DNA of 64,000 nt from CBDCYS01 sp965226245 (GTDB taxonomy: Bacteria; Acidobacteriota; Terriglobia; Bryobacterales; UBA6623): NCBI GenBank assembly GCA_965226245.1, contig CBDDCL010000015.1:2294001-2358000 (forward strand), written 5' to 3'. A program made the position numbers and the translations under genes. The notes under the pieces are model-generated. The model had not been told where the DNA came from. It saw only the letters and a list, made by a program, of their open reading frames with translations, and searched no databases. Below are positions 56,447 to 64,000 of the stretch, piece after piece (within the stretch, counting starts at the first letter, position 1; the number at the start of each line of letters is the position of its first letter).

Positions 56447-57592
56447 ATGACCAATCGAAGCGCACTCGTGATCGTCCTCGCCGCCGCTGTGCTGGCGCCC
56501 GCCGCTCTCGCCGACGATGGCCCCAAGACGTCCTGGGGTGATCCCGACTTGCGAGGCACCTGGGATTTCCGCTCCATCACGCCGTTCCAGCGGCCGGCGG
56601 AATTCAAGGACAAGGAGTTTCTCACGCCCGAAGAGGTGGCCAAGTTTGAGGAAACGCGCTGGGAGGGCAACAGCCGGAAAGATCTAGAGGTGCGCGTCCC
56701 CTTGGCGAGCCCGGACGAGCTCGGAGCACAGGCCATTTTGGAGAGCGGGGTTGGACGAGCGGACGATAGCCGGCGCGGGCCCCTGGTCACGGGCCAGGCC
56801 GACCTGGACGTCGGCTACAACTGGATCTTCGTGGATAACGGCAAGAAGATGAATAGCACGATGAGGTCGTCGCTCATCGTCGATCCCCCGGACGGCCGCC
56901 TCCCCGCGCTGACCGAGGACGCCAAGCGCCGCGCGGACGAGCGCACTGTCCGTTACGGTCAAGTCCCCGCGGGGCCGGAGGAGCGCGATCCGCGCGAGCG
57001 CTGCATCATAGGATTCAACGCCGGGCCTCCGATGAATCCCAGCGCCTACAACAATATGGCGGAGATCTTCCAGACGAAAGACCACGTCGCGATCCTGGTC
57101 GAGATGATCAACGACCATCGCATCATCCCTCTTGACGGCCGTGACCATGTGCCGCAAGACATCCGCCTGTGGAAGGGGGATTCACGCGGCCGCTGGGACG
57201 GGAATACGCTGGTCGTGCGGACCAAAAACTACACCGATCAGACGAACTTCCGGGGCACCGGCAAGAACATGATCCTCGAGGAGCGTTTCACCCGAAAAGA
57301 AGTCGGCAAGCTAATTTACGAGTACACAGTGAATGATCCGGAGTCGTACGAGAAACCGTGGTCGGTGGAAGTGGAGATGAAGTTGACCGAGGACCCGCTG
57401 CTGGAGTTCGGCTGTCACGAGGGAAACCGCTCTATGACCCTCTTGCTCCGTGGCGCCCGGGTTCGGGAGCAGACCGGCGCGGTCTCGGACGACTGGCTCG
57501 GGGCTCGCCAGGGCGGAGCGAAGGCGGTCAAGGCCGCGGAAAAGCGGCTAAAAGAACGGCGGAAGAAGGAGAAGGCGCAGAACGAGCAGTGA
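56447..57592 (+). CDS. Secreted protein of unknown function
   Basis: A 381-residue protein with a clear signal peptide, MTNRSALVIVLAAAVLAPAALA, and AAGGAG upstream of the ATG. Its mature start, SWGDPDLRGTWDFRSITPFQRP, is shared by a family of exported proteins common in Acidobacteriota and some marine bacteria, with no known activity. Later segments include DPRERCIIGFNAGPPMNP, IFQTKDHVAILVEMINDHRIIPLDGR and GDSRGRWDGNTLVVRTKNY. The tail is very basic (KRLKERRKKEKAQ). It ends 4 bases from the convergent DUF6152 gene, and such neighbours often occur together. A 15-bp tandem repeat lies just upstream at 56406-56435. Confidence 0.75.
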   Translation: MTNRSALVIVLAAAVLAPAALADDGPKTSWGDPDLRGTWDFRSITPFQRPAEFKDKEFLTPEEVAKFEETRWEGNSRKDLEVRVPLASPDELGAQAILESGVGRADDSRRGPLVTGQADLDVGYNWIFVDNGKKMNSTMRSSLIVDPPDGRLPALTEDAKRRADERTVRYGQVPAGPEERDPRERCIIGFNAGPPMNPSAYNNMAEIFQTKDHVAILVEMINDHRIIPLDGRDHVPQDIRLWKGDSRGRWDGNTLVVRTKNYTDQTNFRGTGKNMILEERFTRKEVGKLIYEYTVNDPESYEKPWSVEVEMKLTEDPLLEFGCHEGNRSMTLLLRGARVREQTGAVSDDWLGARQGGAKAVKAAEKRLKERRKKEKAQNEQ

Positions 57593-57596
57593 AGCT

Positions 57597-57793
57597 CAGC
57601 GACGCTGCGGCTCTCTGGGGTCGCTACCATCGGGCGGCGCACCCGTTCCAGAAGATCCCATGAACAGCTTGCGCCCATCGGAAAAAGTGATGTCGCGCCC
57701 GCTGCCCTTGCAGCTCGGGTCGCACAGCTGGTCCTTATTCTGGTAGCCGCGTACCACCACTTCGGCGCCGGGCGCCAGCAGCGTCTTGGTAAA
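57597..57793 (-). pseudogene. Carboxyl part of a DUF6152 protein
   Basis: Reads TKTLLAPGAEVVVRGYQNKDQLCDPSCKGSGRDITFSDGRKLFMG to a stop at 57597. It joins the amino part at 59629-59885 in frame once the ISKra4 element and one copy of its 8-bp duplication are removed. Confidence 0.8.
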
Positions 57794-57888
57794 GGGGTGC
57801 GCGACATAGAAGTGAGTATTTCAGCAGGCTCTTTATTGTGGCCAATATCCTTGCGTATGTGTTACGCTAGGAACAGGAGGTCACTTCC

Positions 57889-58290
57889 ATGCCTGATTCC
57901 CTCGAGCAACTGCAGCAACAGCGTACCGACATCGTCCGCCAGATCGGCGAGCTGGGCGATCTGCGCCCCGGTTCGATCACCAGCACCTCGGGGCGTTGCG
58001 GCAAACCAAGCTGCCGCTGCCATCGCCCCGGTCAACCGGGGCACGGTCCCCATACCCGCCTCACCTATAAGGCCGGTCGTAAGACCGTCACCGAGTCGCT
58101 GCCGACTCCGGCCGCGCTGGGCAAAGCCGAGCGCGAAGTGGCCGAGTTCCGCAAGTTCCAGCAACTGAGCCGCGAGTTCGTGGAGCTCAATACCCGCATC
58201 TGCAAACAGCGGCCGCTGCAGCTTGAGGCGCAGACCCCCCAGGAAAAAAAACGGCCGCCGCCATCCAGCAAGAGGTCGCGCGCGAACTAG
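57889..58290 (+). CDS. ISKra4 upstream ORF (DUF6788-like)
   Basis: A 133-residue product with a cysteine motif TSGRCGKPSCRCHRPGQPGHGPH near residue 43, a DNA- or end-binding accessory domain found ahead of ISKra4 transposases. GGAGG precedes the ATG. At 58244-58251 a run of eight A residues would let ribosomes or polymerase slip by -1 into the transposase frame (GAA AAA AAA CGG becoming AAA ACG GCC). That would give one fused protein of about 570 residues. Confidence 0.8.
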   Translation: MPDSLEQLQQQRTDIVRQIGELGDLRPGSITSTSGRCGKPSCRCHRPGQPGHGPHTRLTYKAGRKTVTESLPTPAALGKAEREVAEFRKFQQLSREFVELNTRICKQRPLQLEAQTPQEKKRPPPSSKRSRAN

Positions 58291-59603
58291 ACCAGCTATT
58301 GCGCGTGCTGTTCAGCGGGCGGCGCAAGACAGGCCACTGGGATCTGGAAGCCGTCGAGATGGCGGTGCGCTCGGCGATGCACCAAGCTGGCGCCGCCGCC
58401 CTCTCCGAACTGCTGCAATGGGCAGCCCCAGCGGCCGGCCAGCGGAGCCTTCCCTGTTGTTGCGGCCACCAAGCTCACTACCGGGAACTGCGCTCCAAGT
58501 CGGTTCTCACCGCCCTGGGCAGGGTGCATATATCGCGCCCCTACTACCTGTGCGGGCACTGTCACAGCGGCCAATTTCCGGCCGACGCTGAACTCGACAT
58601 CGCCCAAACGGAATGCTCTCCTGGGGTACGCCGTATGCAGGCGATGGTGGGCCAGGAGGCTCCCTTCGATCACGGGCGCCGGCAGCTGGAACTGCTGGCG
58701 GGTCTGGAAGTGACCGCCAAGGCGGTGGAGCGGACGGCGGAGGGGATTGGAGAGGATATCGCGGCGCGGGAGCAGAGCGAGATCCAGCGGGCGATGCAGT
58801 TGGAGCTGCCGCTGGTGGTGGGGGAACCCGTTCCGATCCTGTACATCGAAATGGATGGGACCGGAATTCCGGTGGTGCGCAAAGAGACGGTGGGCCGAGC
58901 GGGCAAAAGGAAGGGAGAGGCGGCCCACACCCGCGAAGCTAAGTTGGGCTGCGTGTTCACTCAAACGAAGTGGGACGAAGAGGGCTACCCCATCCGCGAT
59001 CCGGACTCGACCAGCTACAGCGGCGCCATTGAGACCGCCGACGAGTTTGGCAAACGCATGTATGTGGAGGCTTGGAAGCGGGGCTGGAGCCGGGCACGCA
59101 AGAAGGTCGTGCTGGGAGATGGCGCCGAATGGATCTGGAACATTGCCCAGCAGCAGTTTCCCGGCGCCATTCAGATCGTCGACCTCTATCACGCCCGCCA
59201 GCACTTGTGGGACCTGGCACGCCAGCTTCATCCCCACGACAAGGCCCAGCAACGGTGTTGGATCACGATCCATCAGGACCACCTCGACCAGGGGCGGATG
59301 GAAGAGTTAGTGTGCTCGCTGCGGTCGGTCGAATGCTCGAGTCCCCAACTCGCGGAAGAGTTCCGCGACGAAGCCAAATACTTTGAAAAGAATGCCAAGC
59401 GGATGCGCTACCCAGAGTTTCGGCGCCAGCATCTGTTTGTCGGCTCGGGAGTGATCGAGGCCGGCTGCAAGAGTGTCATCGGCTCTCGCCTGAAACGGTC
59501 GGGCATGTTCTGGACCGTCCGCGGAGCCAACGCGATTCTGGCCCTTCGTTGCTGCCACCACAACGGCCGCTTCGAGGACTATTGGGAGGCCCGAGCGGCT
59601 TGA
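58251..59603 (+). CDS. ISKra4-family transposase
   Basis: The catalytic part, about 450 residues in the -1 frame from the A-run; an independent GTG start at 58299 would give 434 residues. The family markers are ISRPYYLCGHCHSGQFPAD (second zinc ribbon), ILYIEMDGTGIPVV (first aspartate), VLGDGAEWIWNIA and IVDLYHARQHLWDLA (central aspartates), and VGSGVIEAGCKSVIGSRLKRSGMFW (glutamate). The residues between 58251 and 58299 (TAAAIQQEVARELDQLLR) have good coding character, which supports the fusion reading. Confidence 0.88.
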   Translation, partial: TAAAIQQEVARELDQLLRVLFSGRRKTGHWDLEAVEMAVRSAMHQAGAAALSELLQWAAPAAGQRSLPCCCGHQAHYRELRSKSVLTALGRVHISRPYYLCGHCHSGQFPADAELDIAQTECSPGVRRMQAMVGQEAPFDHGRRQLELLAGLEVTAKAVERTAEGIGEDIAAREQSEIQRAMQLELPLVVGEPVPILYIEMDGTGIPVVRKETVGRAGKRKGEAAHTREAKLGCVFTQTKWDEEGYPIRDPDSTSYSGAIETADEFGKRMYVEAWKRGWSRARKKVVLGDGAEWIWNIAQQQFPGAIQIVDLYHARQHLWDLARQLHPHDKAQQRCWITIHQDHLDQGRMEELVCSLRSVECSSPQLAEEFRDEAKYFEKNAKRMRYPEFRRQHLFVGSGVIEAGCKSVIGSRLKRSGMFWTVRGANAILALRCCHHNGRFEDYWEARAA

Positions 59604-59628
59604 GCTCCACTTTCATGTCGCACACCCC

Positions 59629-59885
59629 TTGGTGAACCCTCTCCTCAGAAGAGTATTGGGGGTGCCCGCCTCGAGTTCCCAGACCTGGGTCTTGCCGTCC
59701 TCGAGCTCGGCCGTCACGTGCACCCAGGCGTGCGGATTGATCCAGTCGATCTTGAGCACCTTACCCGTTATCTGAATCGGCAGGTTGGCGTCGAACTCGG
59801 CGGAGAATGCGTGGTGGGCATAGGCGTAAGTCGCAGCCGCGAGGAAGGCGCCCAGCAGCGTGAAGCTAGTGAATCGACGTATCAT
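59629..59885 (-). pseudogene. Amino part of a DUF6152 protein, cut by ISKra4
   Basis: The start at 59885 gives MIRRFTSFTLLGAFLAAATYAYAHHAFSAEFDANLPI, a signal peptide followed by the DUF6152 opening with its His-His-Ala-Phe motif, then VLKIDWINPHAWVHV. Periplasmic; function unknown. The frame reads into the IS as GCAT and stops. Confidence 0.82.
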
Positions 59886-60146
59886 CTCGACCTCGTCGAA
59901 AACCCACGGTCCGAACCGAGAAGGGAGTCCCTCGGAGCCGCGACCGTTAGGGAGCGGTCTGCGCAAGCAGAGTTTGGGGCTTCTTAGTTCCGGCTCGGCC
60001 GCGTGAGGGAGCGGTCTGCGCGTCTGTCGACAGACCGCTTGCTGACGCGCGCGGCTCCAGCTCACGGAGTCTTTGATCCCTGTGGGCGGGCCCGCAGGGC
60101 CATGAAGACTCCCCCCATCAAGCGCCCACGCTTATAGCTCATCCGC
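59886..60146. other. Intergenic stretch without a gene
   Basis: An inverted repeat around 60010-60055 (AGCGGTCTGCGCGTCTG and CAGACCGCTTGCTGACGCGC) and a GC-rich hairpin near 60080-60100 are present. These could act as terminators for the minus-strand genes, but neither has a U-tract. Confidence 0.35.
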
Positions 60147-60411
60147 CTAGTTTGCCGCTGCTGCCCTATCCAGGTTTGCTCTCGAAATGATGTACTGACG
60201 GACAAGCTCGGTGTCCTCCTCATCGAGCTCATCCGCGAAGTTGTCCATCCCGAACTCCTGCAGCAGGCTGTCGCGGACGATGCCCTGAAAGGCGTCGTGG
60301 ATCGCGGGCGCCATCATGCGCAGGTCGGCGTTGCGGTAACCCCCGTGCCTCGTAGCCGTGGCACGATCTGCAGAACTGCTGGAGTGCGTTACTGACTCTC
60401 GCTAACGGCAT
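60147..60411 (-). pseudogene. Cytochrome c domain fragment
   Basis: The amino part reads VSNALQQFCRSCHGYEA, with a Cys-x2-Cys-His heme site. After a one-base shift near 60340 the frame continues YRNADLRMMAPAIHDAFQGIVRDSLLQEFGMDNFADEL, including the methionine ligand region GMDNFADEL. This is the usual carboxyl cytochrome domain of PQQ-type dehydrogenases or a stand-alone cytochrome c. The upstream domain is missing. Confidence 0.7.
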
Positions 60412-60476
60412 GCGTCCTGTGGAATGCAGTGCATCTCAGCGAAGTTTACAAACAACTTCGATCGGAGCACCCGCTT

Positions 60477-60505
60477 TTGCGATCAGACCGCGCAGTTGAT
60501 ATAAT
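60477..60505 (+). promoter_or_regulatory. Promoter immediately upstream of the DUF1080 gene
   Basis: TTGCGA at 60477-60482 and TATAAT at 60500-60505 are spaced 17 bases apart. The ATG begins at 60514, eight bases after the -10 box, which implies a leaderless message. Confidence 0.5.
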
Positions 60506-60513
60506 CGGTGACG

Positions 60514-61167
60514 ATGAAAACGACGCTGCTGTTGACGGCACTTCTGTGCACCACTGCAATCTGGGCGCAGACAAAGAGCGCCTTGCAGCAGGACCCCAGC
60601 GGATGGGTCGATCTGTTGCCCCAGCAGGACTTCAAAGGCTGGAAGCGAGTCGGGATTCCTCCCACCGAACCTCTCTCGGCCGAAACGCAATGGCGCGTCG
60701 ACTCTGCAACCAAAACCCTGATCTGCAGCGGCAAGGGCGGTCACGAGTGGCTGCGAAGCGACCGAGAGTTATCCAACTTCATCCTCCACGTCGAATGGCG
60801 GTTCACGCCACTGCCGGGCACGCCACGATACAACAGTGGCATCGGGGTCAGGCTGTCGCGCTACGGCGAAATCTGGCACCAGGCGCAGACCGGCGAATCT
60901 GGCGCTTTCTTGTTCGGCAGGACGATAGTGGACGGAGGCCTCAAGTTTGTGAACCTCCGCGAGAAGATGACCCAGAATCGCGTCAAACCGGCCGGTGAGT
61001 GGAACACCTTCGAGGTCCGTGCCGAAGCCGGCACGATTGCGCTTTGGGTCAACGGCGCGGAGGTCAGCCGTTTTACAGGATGCGTCATGCTCAAAGGCCA
61101 CGTCGGTTTTGAAGCCGAAGGGTTCGAAATCACGTTCCGCAACATCAAGCTGAAAGAGCTGCCCTAG
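60514..61167 (+). CDS. DUF1080 (3-keto-disaccharide hydrolase-type) secreted protein
   Basis: A 217-residue protein with signal peptide MKTTLLLTALLCTTAIWAQ followed by a concanavalin-like fold. Landmarks are DLLPQQDFKGWKRVG near residue 35, FILHVEWRFTPLPG, YNSGIGVRLSRYGEIWHQAQ and EWNTFEVRAEAGTIALWVNGAEVS. It ends HVGFEAEGFEITFRNIKLKEL, the normal family end. Characterised members cleave 3-keto-glycosides, so a role in periplasmic carbohydrate breakdown is likely but not proven. An in-frame GTG lies two codons upstream. Confidence 0.88.
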   Translation: MKTTLLLTALLCTTAIWAQTKSALQQDPSGWVDLLPQQDFKGWKRVGIPPTEPLSAETQWRVDSATKTLICSGKGGHEWLRSDRELSNFILHVEWRFTPLPGTPRYNSGIGVRLSRYGEIWHQAQTGESGAFLFGRTIVDGGLKFVNLREKMTQNRVKPAGEWNTFEVRAEAGTIALWVNGAEVSRFTGCVMLKGHVGFEAEGFEITFRNIKLKELP

Positions 61168-61457
61168 CGCTGATCGGGTTGGCTGCGGATTCCGGGGCAA
61201 GCCGATCAGCATTCCGACGCGCTGCCGATCACTGATCGGGCGTTTTCGGAATGGTGATCGGGATGGCGGCAGCGGCTTGAGGAGAGCGCCGGCGAGTCCG
61301 CTCTCTCCGCAAGGGAGCGAGCGACGCTGGGCAATCGGGCGATGCGATGCCCTCCACTGGTGAGTGGAGGAAACATCGTGCCCCAACCGAGATTGTCCAT
61401 GCGCAAGACCAAAGAAGTTCTCCGTCTCCATGACGAGCTGGGAAGCAAGGACGCGAG

Positions 61458-61748
61458 ATGGGGAGCCGGCTGACGATCCATCCGACATCGAAACATGGCA
61501 GTTGGCTCAATCAGGCCGAGATTGAACTCAGTTTGTATTCCCGCCAGTGTCTGGGCAGTCGGCGTATCCCCGACCCGCAGACGCTCGAGCGGGAGACGCG
61601 CTCGTGGAAAGGTCGCGTGAACCGCGCCCAAATGAAGATCAACTGGAAGTTCGACCGCCGGGCTGCACGAAAAAATTTGGCTACTAAAAGAACTCTTTCA
61701 GGAAGTCAAAGACCTAGGGTAGCCGAAGCCACGGTTCCGATTCAATGA
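61458..61748 (+). pseudogene. IS630-family transposase, carboxyl fragment
   Basis: Reads LTIHPTSKHGSWLNQAEIELSLYSRQCL, including the HGSWLNQAE block with the last catalytic glutamate, then RRIPDPQTLERETRSW and INWKFDRRAARKNL. Everything before the second aspartate is missing. The upstream part, 61170-61457, has no recognisable gene. Confidence 0.82.
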
Positions 61749-61874
61749 TTGTCGTGCTCGTCTCACATGCGTCTCCGATCCGTGTTCTGCAGACTGTTGA
61801 GCGGCCTGTCGGGGCGCTCCAAGCAGCCCCCAGCAACACTTCTCCTACGCTGCGCTGCGGCAACCCGCCACTGC

Positions 61875-62260
61875 TGCTGTTCCCGAGCTATCGCCTCTAC
61901 CCTCCGGTACAGGCAACACCGAAAGCCGCCTGAGCATGTCACCGAATAGCCGACGGTTCAGATGCCCCTCGGCCAAAAGCAGCCAATAATACCGAGCATG
62001 CTTGACCAGCCGTCCGCCCGTCTTCATCAGCCGGTGCTGCAGACTCGTCAGCGACCAGCTCTTGATTCGCTGCGGCAGGCCATGACGCCGCCAGAGGTTG
62101 CTCAATTTATAGGCCAGCACGCTGAGTTGTAGTCGCACTTCATTTGCTCGAAAACGGTGGCACGACAGCCGCGTCCAGTGCGTTGCCTGTTGCCTTCTTT
62201 GATCCACTGCTCCGCCGAACCGCGCTTGTTGTAGAACCGCACTAGCGAGCGATAAGCCGC
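61875..62260 (-). pseudogene. IS1380-family transposase, carboxyl fragment
   Basis: The reading KEGNRQRTGRGCRA is frameshifted early, then RLSCHRFRANEVRLQLSVLAYKLSNLWRRHGLPQRIKSW continues cleanly to HARYYWLLLAEGHLNRRLFGDMLRRL. This is the usual tail of a third IS1380 type. The fragment touches the stop codon of the dehydrogenase gene at 62261, so the insertion or deletion boundary is exactly at that gene's end. Confidence 0.75.
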
Positions 62261-63322
62261 TCAATACCCTTTCTGCTTGTCAACGACGTTGCGCAGTGGC
62301 TCGCCGGCGCCGAAGCGGGCGATGTTCTCTTTGTAAAGCTCGATCCTGCGCGGGGTCCCGCCCTCGCCTTGGGTGGCGACGTGCGGCGTGATGACCACGT
62401 TCTTGAATTTCCACAAGGGATGCCCTTTGGGCAGCGGCTCTGGGTCGGTGACGTCGACGCCGGCCCCGGCGAGACGCTTGCTATCGAGCGCCTTGACGAG
62501 CGCTCCGAGGTTATAAATCTTTCCGCGCGAGAGCGCGATGAAGTAGCTGCCCCGCTTCATGCGCTCAAACTGGCTTGGGCCGTACATCTTCTCGCTTTCC
62601 TTCGTATGCGGGACACAAAGGAAAACCACATCGGCTTCCGGAATCACCCGGTCCAGCCGGTCCGGGTAGACCATCCGGTCGAAACTGAGCCGCGGGGGGA
62701 ACTCCTTCGGATCGACGCCGATCACCGTCATGCCGAACGCCTTCGCGCGCCGCGCCACGTGTGACCCGATGCCGCCGGTGCCGATCACGACCGCGGTCTT
62801 GCCTTCAAGCTCGCGCAACTCGAAGTTCTTGCGCTCCCATTGTTCCGTCGGCTTGGTGGCAATGAAGTGGGTGAGGTTGCGGGTCAGCGCTAGCAACATG
62901 CCGAAGCCGTGGTCCGCGATTGCCGGCGCCGACAGCATTTTAGCGTTCGTCATGACAATGTCGCTGTTGATAATTTCCGGGACCAGATACGGCTCCACAC
63001 CCGCGCTGGTGATTTGCAGCCACTTGAGCTTCTTCGCGCTATTGACCACCTCTCTGGAGGGTGCACCGATGATTGCGTCCGCGTCGGCGACTTCCTTCAG
63101 AAGGGCCTGGCGGCGCGCCGAATCCGCGGGCGAGTCCGCCACAATGGCGACCACGTCCGCATTGCTATTCGGATTGGTGATGTGGACGAGGTTGACGCTG
63201 GGCGGACTGGCGTCTCGCAGCTCAGAGACCATATCCTCCGACATACCCATCACAACGATTTTCTTTGTCTGCGCGAACAGAGTTGACGCAGCCAACAAAG
63301 CTACCAAGACAAGCCTTCTCAT
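62261..63322 (-). CDS. Exported D-2-hydroxyacid dehydrogenase family protein
   Basis: A 353-residue protein. The first 18 residues, MRRLVLVALLAASTLFAQ, form a clear signal peptide, which is unusual for an NAD-dependent enzyme. The rest is a normal family member: the NAD-binding motif VVIGTGGIGSHVARRAKAFGM near residue 178, the catalytic arginine in FIALSRGKIYNLGALVKAL, DVTDPEPLPKGHPLW with the glutamate, and the catalytic histidine in VVITPHVATQGEGG. It may be a periplasmic protein with a bound nucleotide, or the family fold used for another purpose. Confidence 0.88.
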   Translation of the reverse strand: MRRLVLVALLAASTLFAQTKKIVVMGMSEDMVSELRDASPPSVNLVHITNPNSNADVVAIVADSPADSARRQALLKEVADADAIIGAPSREVVNSAKKLKWLQITSAGVEPYLVPEIINSDIVMTNAKMLSAPAIADHGFGMLLALTRNLTHFIATKPTEQWERKNFELRELEGKTAVVIGTGGIGSHVARRAKAFGMTVIGVDPKEFPPRLSFDRMVYPDRLDRVIPEADVVFLCVPHTKESEKMYGPSQFERMKRGSYFIALSRGKIYNLGALVKALDSKRLAGAGVDVTDPEPLPKGHPLWKFKNVVITPHVATQGEGGTPRRIELYKENIARFGAGEPLRNVVDKQKGY

Positions 63323-63860
63323 GAGCTATCTCCGATCCAATGGGTGTCTATCCCAAGGTTTCCATTTTGGCATCCCGCCACAAACAGAATAGCCGAGCCA
63401 CGGCCGCAGTGCAACACTCCTCGCACTGCTTTCAGGTTCGATCCTCCTTTTTTCGCCGACCGGGGCTTCGAGTCGGGTCCGGTCAAGGCGTTCCGGCAAT
63501 CCCAGCGGCCCCCCTTTGCCGACACCACTCCGACCCTGTCTCTCGGCAACTCCCCGCTCCGGCTGCTCCGCGCTCGCCGCACTACCCTCCCGGCTACGAA
63601 GAGTTCCGGGACCGCGAACAGGACTAAGCCCCACGAAAACGAACTACATAGCGCTCGTTCGCGGATACCTGGAGGTAAATCTTAGTGTTGTATCGCAGGC
63701 GACCCAGCAGGAAGAGCTACGCCGGACGAGAGAGCTAGCTGGGAGACTGTGAAAGAATTACGGGGCTCCACCGAGGGCCTTCGGCTCAAGCCTCACGGAA
63801 TCAACACGCCGCATCGGCTCCTAGCGGACTTGTCCGTAGGCCCGGTGCGCCGACAGACCG
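63323..63860. other. Gene-free region upstream of the dehydrogenase
   Basis: Several short overlapping frames on both strands, none with a motif. The frame near 63637-63752 (NYIALVRGYLEVNLSVVSQ) has some coding character, but no start or family could be identified. The promoter for the minus-strand dehydrogenase should lie near 63330-63400. Confidence 0.35.
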
Positions 63861-64000
63861 CTATCTTGGATCGTGGCAATAGTTGCATTGGAGCGAGCCG
63901 CCCCTCGCCCGGTGACAGTCCATGCAGGCGGCCATCGAAATATCTCGCTCTTTCCCAAGGACATCACGCTCTTCGACAGGACCGTGGCAATCCTGGCACC
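63861..64000 (-). CDS. Multihaem cytochrome c, carboxyl part (runs off the window)
   Basis: The last 46 residues contain three heme-binding motifs, CQDCH, CMDCH and CNYCH, before the stop at 63861. The close spacing fits a small multihaem periplasmic cytochrome of the c3/c7 type used in electron transfer. The start lies beyond the right edge. Confidence 0.75.
   Translation of the reverse strand, partial: CQDCHGPVEERDVLGKERDISMAACMDCHRARGGSLQCNYCHDPR

Larger units (their letters stand above)
57794..59628 (+). mobile_element. ISKra4-family element, complete
   Basis: 1835 bp with inverted ends GGGGTGCGCGACAT and ATGTCGCACACCCC. Flanking repeats TTGGTAAA (57786-57793) and TTGGTGAA (59629-59636) differ at one base. 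It carries two overlapping-phase genes linked by an eight-A run, as is typical of this family. Confidence 0.85.

Noticed and set aside
46951..63322. Search for tRNA or rRNA genes between housekeeping genes
   Set aside because: No cloverleaf-like sequence with a TTCGAnTC-type arm and acceptor pairing was found by eye; a covariance search would be decisive.

Overview
The window is GC-rich bacterial chromosome that looks like an Acidobacteriota genome of the Bryobacterales/Solibacter type. The lineage call is an inference from gene content: a pectate-lyase-like secreted protein, DUF1080 and DUF6152 proteins, an exported D-2-hydroxyacid dehydrogenase, and a miaB-DUF151 pair. Its dominant character is invasion by mobile DNA. 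At least ten IS families or groups can be recognised (IS1595, IS1380, ISL3, IS1182, IS1634, an ISNCY/IS1202-like group, IS630, ISKra4 and others), together with two group II introns and short non-autonomous elements.

Layout. 0.5-5.0 kb: an IS4/IS1380-like element, the amino half of a type IIL (MmeI-like) restriction-modification gene, and a group II intron with a frameshifted reverse transcriptase. 5.1-8.8 kb: an intact stretch with a serine hydrolase and an rbsA-rbsC-like sugar ABC transporter pair. 9.1-14.4 kb: an ISL3 remnant carrying a clean IS1595 insertion, then a complete IS1380 element. 14.7-38.4 kb: what was once a surface-polymer or exported-hydrolase locus. It held a pectate-lyase-like secreted protein, two sulfatase/alkaline-phosphatase-superfamily proteins, SAM methyltransferases and a HAD-UbiA fusion. 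It is cut to pieces by nearly identical 1027-bp IS1595 copies and two identical inverted 532-bp IS1380-derived elements. Removing each insertion with one target duplication restores the reading frame in several places, so the damage is recent. 38.4-46.9 kb: IS1182, an IS1634 remnant, an IS1202-like element, a small YkvA-type membrane protein, a second group II intron and an IS1380 element. 46.9-54.9 kb: mostly intact housekeeping genes, namely an M28 peptidase and a DsbA-like protein, DUF151 and miaB, a PilZ protein, and a damaged ECF sigma/anti-sigma pair. 55-64 kb: an IS remnant, a secreted protein of unknown function, a DUF6152 gene split by ISKra4, cytochrome c fragments, a DUF1080 protein, IS630 and IS1380 remnants, and a D-2-hydroxyacid dehydrogenase with a signal peptide.

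Two stretches, 17.3-20.3 kb and 26.7-28.3 kb, contain IS copies and flanks peppered with small indels. In one place the sequence looks like a column-by-column blend of the IS end and the uninterrupted gene. That may be an assembly or consensus artefact and should be checked before biological conclusions are drawn there. I saw no CRISPR array, rRNA or convincing tRNA.
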